NCBI GenBank assembly: GCA_023489135.1
Contig: JAMDCE010000698.1
Span: 1-12,987, forward strand
Length of the DNA: 12,987 nt
DNA from: Chloroflexota bacterium
Lineage (GTDB): Bacteria; Chloroflexota; Chloroflexia; JAMDCE01
Reading direction: 5' to 3'
Position 1 is the first letter of the stretch. Each line of letters opens with the position of its first letter. The notes beneath the pieces are model-generated. The model did no database searches. It saw only the letters and a program-made list of their open reading frames with translations, and had not been told where the DNA came from. Position numbers and translations under genes: made by a program. This document shows, piece after piece, positions 12,588-12,987 of this stretch.

Positions 12588-12987
12588 TTATCCACTTCGA
12601 GGCCGCCTGCGCTTTTGAGCGGGACCAGGCACTTCGCCACCCTGGTCGGGCTGCAGTTTGAGTTTGCCTATCTCTTCCAGTATCTTTTTCCTGGTGATAG
12701 GAAGCGAGCGAACTCTCACGCCAGCGGCATCGTACACTGCGTTCGCAATAGCCGCCGCAGTGGGAATGATGGGCGGCTCGCCCGCTCCTTTCGATCCGAT
12801 GGAGTTGCAGCTTTCGTCGGGGTGATCGATCAAGGCGTGTTCGATTATGGGAACATCCAGCATAGTGGGTATCTTGTAGGCCTCCAGATTAGCGTTAAGC
12901 GATGTACCACTTTCAGGGTCTATAAATCGTTCCTCCATCAGGGCAAAACCTATTCCCTGGACGATCCCACCTTCGATCTGGCTCCCT
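12588..12987 (-). CDS. Molybdenum hydroxylase large (Mo-cofactor) subunit, C-terminal part
   Basis: The last 132 residues of the large catalytic subunit of a xanthine dehydrogenase/aldehyde oxidase-family enzyme; the gene runs off the window edge, as these subunits usually have 700-800 residues. The visible part opens with SQIEGGIVQGIGFALMEE, a conserved molybdopterin-binding segment, and has GSKGAGEPP with the conserved Glu (residue 70 of those visible) that acts as catalytic base in this family, then IIPTAAAIANAVYDAAGVRV. The tail is basic (KRRRPRSG). The open frame extends to the window end, so the ATG at 12938 is internal and not a start. It is followed after 14 bases by the FAD subunit gene. 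The substrate (aldehyde, purine, CO, aromatic acyl-CoA) cannot be told, because the substrate-loop region is outside the window. Confidence 0.92.
   Translation of the reverse strand, partial: GSQIEGGIVQGIGFALMEERFIDPESGTSLNANLEAYKIPTMLDVPIIEHALIDHPDESCNSIGSKGAGEPPIIPTAAAIANAVYDAAGVRVRSLPITRKKILEEIGKLKLQPDQGGEVPGPAQKRRRPRSG

Overview
The window reads as bacterial chromosomal DNA of moderate GC content, probably from the phylum Chloroflexota. This is an inference from gene types: an ECF sigma factor overlapping a DUF5667-type membrane anti-sigma protein, a cytochrome c/cupredoxin fusion, a dCache-HAMP-GAF-HisKA_3 kinase with a LuxR-type regulator, and a molybdenum hydroxylase of the YagS type. 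No single marker proves it. There are no tRNA or rRNA genes, no transposase and no CRISPR array.

Layout. Bases 1-400 (+) are scarred DNA: the N-terminal part of SecA, cut off exactly at its Walker A motif, followed by the last ~35 codons of a FtsX/MacB-type permease. At 417-1277 (+) is the partner ABC ATPase, intact, with a C-terminal membrane segment. Converging on it, bases 5737-1308 (-) hold a signalling and redox block: a large sensor kinase, its response regulator (4-base overlap), then a secreted protein that joins a c-type cytochrome, a DUF11-like module and an amicyanin-like copper domain. Bases 8104-5994 (-) hold an ECF sigma factor overlapping its anti-sigma partner by 4 bases, ending at a perfect 13-bp hairpin. 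Diverging from it at 8471 (+) is a PdxA-family dehydrogenase, then a lipoprotein solute-binding protein (9706-10761, +) without a permease or ATPase in view, and an unrecognised 215-residue protein (10911-11558, +). The right end (12987-11596, -) is a molybdenum hydroxylase operon: the C-terminus of the large Mo-binding subunit, then the FAD subunit, whose frame is broken by what looks like a one-base loss followed by a one-base gain.

How the parts may work together. The kinase senses a signal outside the membrane through a dCache-like domain and passes phosphate to the NarL-type regulator; the adjacent electron-transfer protein is a natural candidate target. The sigma/anti-sigma pair is a separate envelope-sensing unit, and a candidate ECF-type promoter lies before the sigma gene, consistent with autoregulation. 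The two broken loci (secA/permease stump and FAD subunit) show either real gene decay or consensus error, and are the first things to verify. I found no clear new defence or mobile system; the most unusual protein is the cytochrome-DUF11-cupredoxin fusion.
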